Assembly (NCBI RefSeq): GCF_003217255.1
Contig: NZ_QJTE01000003.1
Span: 124,001 to 188,000 of the forward strand
Length of the DNA: 64,000 nt
Direction: 5' to 3'
DNA from: Pseudoroseicyclus aestuarii
GTDB lineage: Bacteria; Pseudomonadota; Alphaproteobacteria; Rhodobacterales; Rhodobacteraceae
Positions within the stretch are counted from its first letter, which is position 1. Each line of letters opens with the position of its first letter. The position numbers and the translations under genes are program-made. Below, piece by piece: positions 61,933 through 64,000 of this stretch. The notes under the pieces were generated by a model. It was not told the origin of the DNA. It saw only the letters and a list, made by a program, of their open reading frames with translations, and did not search any database.

Positions 61933-62838
61933 TCAGGGGCGAACCCAGCGGGCCCCGGTATCGCTGCGCTCGCCGGCGCGCAGCACCCTGACAGAGGCCG
62001 GCGCGAGGCTGCGAAAGCTGCTGACCAGCCCCTCGGGCAGCGGCGCGGCCGCGTCCTGCGCCCCGTCCGTGGGCGATTGCGGCGCGGGCAGGCCGGCGAC
62101 GAGGGTGCCCGGATCGGCCGGCGACAGCTGCACCATCAACGCCTGCAGCGTCTCGTCCAGCGCGACGCCGACGGCGACCGGCTGCCCCTCCATCTCGGCC
62201 TTGGCCGAGACGATGGAGACGAGGCGCGGCGTTTCGCCGTCGAGGCGGAAGACCGGTGCGCCCGAGGCGCCGAAATCGACCTCGCAGGACAGCACGACAA
62301 GCTCTTCCTCGCGCCCCAGAACGGCGCAGACCTCCTGCAGGGAGGCCGCCTCGGACCGCCCGCGCGCGTAGGAGACGATGCCCACGCTGTCGCCCGTCGC
62401 CGCGCCGCGCATCACCGCGAAGGGCTGCACCTCGATGCCCACGGGCGCCGAAAGCTTCAGCAGGGCAAGATCGTAGGGGCTGGCCCGCGTCGCCCCGGCG
62501 CCGCCGAAGACGTAGCGCGGCGGATGCACGGCCACGACGGCGCTGCGTTCGGCCAGCGCGGCGCCGTCGCGCAGACCGGCACGGAAGGTGATACGCTCGG
62601 GCGCGACGCGGGCGCCGCTGTCGCGGTCGTAAAGGCAATGCGCCGCCGTCAGGACCACGTCGCGGGCGATGAGCGACCCGGTGCAGAACCGCTTGCCGTC
62701 GATGTCGAGCCGGCCCACGGCCTCCCAGCCCTGCGTTTGCAGCGGGGCGGAGCCTGATGCGGGCGCCTGCGCCGACGCGGCCAGCGGCAGCGCCGCCGCC
62801 AGAACGCAGCACAGAATCATCGCGGTCAGCCCATGCAT
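61933..62838 (-). CDS. exported trypsin-like serine protease
   Basis: 301 residues with a signal peptide (about 1-23). Triad: His in LTAAHC, Asp in SPYDLALLKL, Ser in DFGASGAPV. Cysteines in FCTGSL, AAHC and elsewhere suggest periplasmic disulfides. The C-terminal 60 residues after the protease fold are Ala/Pro-rich and end RWVRP. ATG 62838 is the chosen start. It shares the GASGAP nucleophile loop with the protease at 60083, so the two may be diverged paralogues. Target unknown. Confidence 0.87.
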   Translation of the reverse strand: MHGLTAMILCCVLAAALPLAASAQAPASGSAPLQTQGWEAVGRLDIDGKRFCTGSLIARDVVLTAAHCLYDRDSGARVAPERITFRAGLRDGAALAERSAVVAVHPPRYVFGGAGATRASPYDLALLKLSAPVGIEVQPFAVMRGAATGDSVGIVSYARGRSEAASLQEVCAVLGREEELVVLSCEVDFGASGAPVFRLDGETPRLVSIVSAKAEMEGQPVAVGVALDETLQALMVQLSPADPGTLVAGLPAPQSPTDGAQDAAAPLPEGLVSSFRSLAPASVRVLRAGERSDTGARWVRP

Positions 62839-63003
62839 GCGCAAGGTCGTCCTTCTAGCTCGTGCTCCAGCATAGGGGCAGGGCGGCGCCACGGGAACCC
62901 GGCCCGCCGCGGGCGCGGCGCCGCTGTGGCCGGCTTGCCCGGCGATGCCGCGGATCGCGCGTGCCCCCTGCCCAAGCGCTTCGGCACGGCCTAATCTGCC
63001 GGC

Positions 63004-63705
63004 ATGAGCCCGCTCGAGAACCTGCATCTTCTGACGCCGCTCGATGCCGCCGCGCTGGCGCTGCTCTGGCTGGCCTTCTTCGCCACCGGCTGGCGGATCG
63101 AGCATCCGGGCCGCGCGCCCAGCGTCACGGTCCTGATGTCGCAGTACCGCCGCGCCTGGATGGCGGAGTTCCTGCAACGGGACAACCGGATCTTCGATTC
63201 GCAGATCCTCGGCAGCCTGCGGCAGGGCACCTCCTTCTTCGCCTCGACCTGCCTCTTGGCGATCGGCGGGGTGCTGGCGCTGCTGGGCAATACCGAACCG
63301 CTGCAGGGCGTGGCCGAGCATATCGCCGCGGTCGAGATGCCGGCCGCCCTGTGGCAGATCAAGCTGCTGCCGGTTACGCTGCTGCTGTCGCTCGCCTTTC
63401 TGAAGTTCGTCTGGGCCCACCGCGTCTTCGGCTACTGCGCGGTGATGATGGCGGCGGTGCCGCAGGATGCCGCCCACCCCGAGGCCGCGCCGCGTGCCCT
63501 GCGCGCCGGAGAGTTGAACATTCGCGCCGCCTGGAACTTCAACCGCGGGCTTCGGGCGATGTATTTCGCGCTGGCGGCGCTGGCCTGGCTGCTGGGCGCG
63601 GCGGCGATGATCGCCGCGACGCTTTTCGTGGCATGGCTGCTGTGGTCGCGCGAGTTCAGCAGCGTGCCGCGCGACATCCTGCTGAAGCCGAAGGACGAGG
63701 GCTAG
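63004..63705 (+). CDS. DUF599 family membrane protein
   Basis: 233 residues with four hydrophobic segments (about 15-30, 80-95, 118-137 and 187-218). RRAWMAEFLQRDNRIFDSQILGSLRQGTSFFAS and NFNRGLRAMYFALAALAWLLG are the family blocks. Function unknown. The stop overlaps the rpe stop (CTAG at 63702). Confidence 0.86.
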   Translation: MSPLENLHLLTPLDAAALALLWLAFFATGWRIEHPGRAPSVTVLMSQYRRAWMAEFLQRDNRIFDSQILGSLRQGTSFFASTCLLAIGGVLALLGNTEPLQGVAEHIAAVEMPAALWQIKLLPVTLLLSLAFLKFVWAHRVFGYCAVMMAAVPQDAAHPEAAPRALRAGELNIRAAWNFNRGLRAMYFALAALAWLLGAAAMIAATLFVAWLLWSREFSSVPRDILLKPKDEG

Positions 63706-64000
63706 CCTACGGTCAGCCCGGCCTCGGCGGCGCTGCGGATCGCGGCGATGTTGTCGCCGTAGACCTGCGCCGCATCGGGCGAGCCGCCGCGGAACACCGC
63801 CGATCCCGCGACGAGGACATCGGCGCCAGAGGCCGCGGCCCGCCCGGCGGTGCGGGTGTCGATGCCGCCGTCGACCTGGATGTGCACGGGACGGTCGCCG
63901 ATCATTCCGCGCAGGGCGGCGACCTTGTCCAGAACCGGCTCGAGGAAGGCCTGCCCGCCGAAGCCGGGGTTCACCGTCATCGCAAGGATCAGGTCGACGC
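63702..64000 (-). CDS. rpe: ribulose-phosphate 3-epimerase, C-terminal part
   Basis: Interconverts ribulose-5-phosphate and xylulose-5-phosphate in the pentose phosphate and Calvin cycles. The visible 99 residues contain VNPGFGGQAF, the catalytic Asp in IQVDGGI and the phosphate-binding GADVLVAGSAVF. The 5' end lies beyond the window. Confidence 0.95.
   Translation of the reverse strand, partial: VDLILAMTVNPGFGGQAFLEPVLDKVAALRGMIGDRPVHIQVDGGIDTRTAGRAAASGADVLVAGSAVFRGGSPDAAQVYGDNIAAIRSAAEAGLTVG

Overview
The window is about 64 kb of GC-rich chromosomal DNA from an alphaproteobacterium. The order Rhodobacterales (Rhodobacteraceae-like) is the best fit. The reasons are the split F0 ATP synthase operon with b and b' subunits, a MipZ division ATPase, zinc-ligand-free L31, a VPLPA-type sorting tail and family-typical gene neighbourhoods. 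The genus cannot be fixed from the sequence alone. The window is mostly core genome: one tRNA-Arg, no rRNA, no CRISPR array and no recognisable insertion sequence.

Layout. 1-3770: 3' end of an EAL phosphodiesterase gene, then two SDR genes overlapping an Fe-S photolyase gene. 3780-9371 (minus): a periplasmic MORN-repeat protein, a SixA-like phosphatase, argB, engB and yidC. 9655-13604: a c-di-GMP phosphodiesterase, ttcA and sodC lie between yidC and its usual partners yidD-rnpA-rpmH. 13814-17405: a TVP38 membrane protein coupled to a flavin disulfide oxidoreductase, then an orphan histidine kinase. 17503-21063: tRNA-Arg followed by an accessory-looking stretch with a divergent TetR/SDR pair, dispersed repeats and a phage-type lysis cassette. 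21129-35700: a stress and carbohydrate block with aldo/keto reductase, large catalase, SDRs, treZ-treY-glgX (trehalose from glycogen), a hydrolase, a glutathione reductase-like enzyme and a receiver protein. 35707-43551: mipZ, a DEAD-box helicase, and the translation cluster ffh-GNAT-aroQ-rpsP-rimM-DUF1328-trmD-rplS-rpmE. 43832-47965: LysR and ArsR regulators and the F0 operon atpI-B-E-F'-F. 48128-55133: OmpA-family lipoprotein, Ada-like methyltransferase, nth, a PfkB kinase, PAP2 phosphatase, sulfotransferase, a glycosyltransferase gene broken by an in-frame TGA, and a HIT protein. 55130-64000: MscS channel, CHCC zinc finger, VPLPA-CTERM protein, polA, two trypsin-like proteases around a flavin-binding stress protein and Hsp20, a DUF599 protein and the 3' part of rpe.

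The strongest unifying signal is regulatory. Nine genes carry a GGAAC-N16/17-(C/G/T)GTT element 27-82 nt before the start codon. That is the promoter type of the alphaproteobacterial general stress sigma factor EcfG. The nine are sodC, katE, the SDR beside katE, treZ, a second SDR, the DUF1328 protein, the OmpA-family lipoprotein, mscS and the flavin-binding stress protein. They form a coherent set: oxidative defence, trehalose synthesis, osmotic release and envelope maintenance.

The most unusual items are the stand-alone lysis cassette with nested spanin-like genes, the broken glycosyltransferase, a 147-bp direct repeat around a small membrane ORF, and a MORN protein built from a duplicated nine-repeat block.
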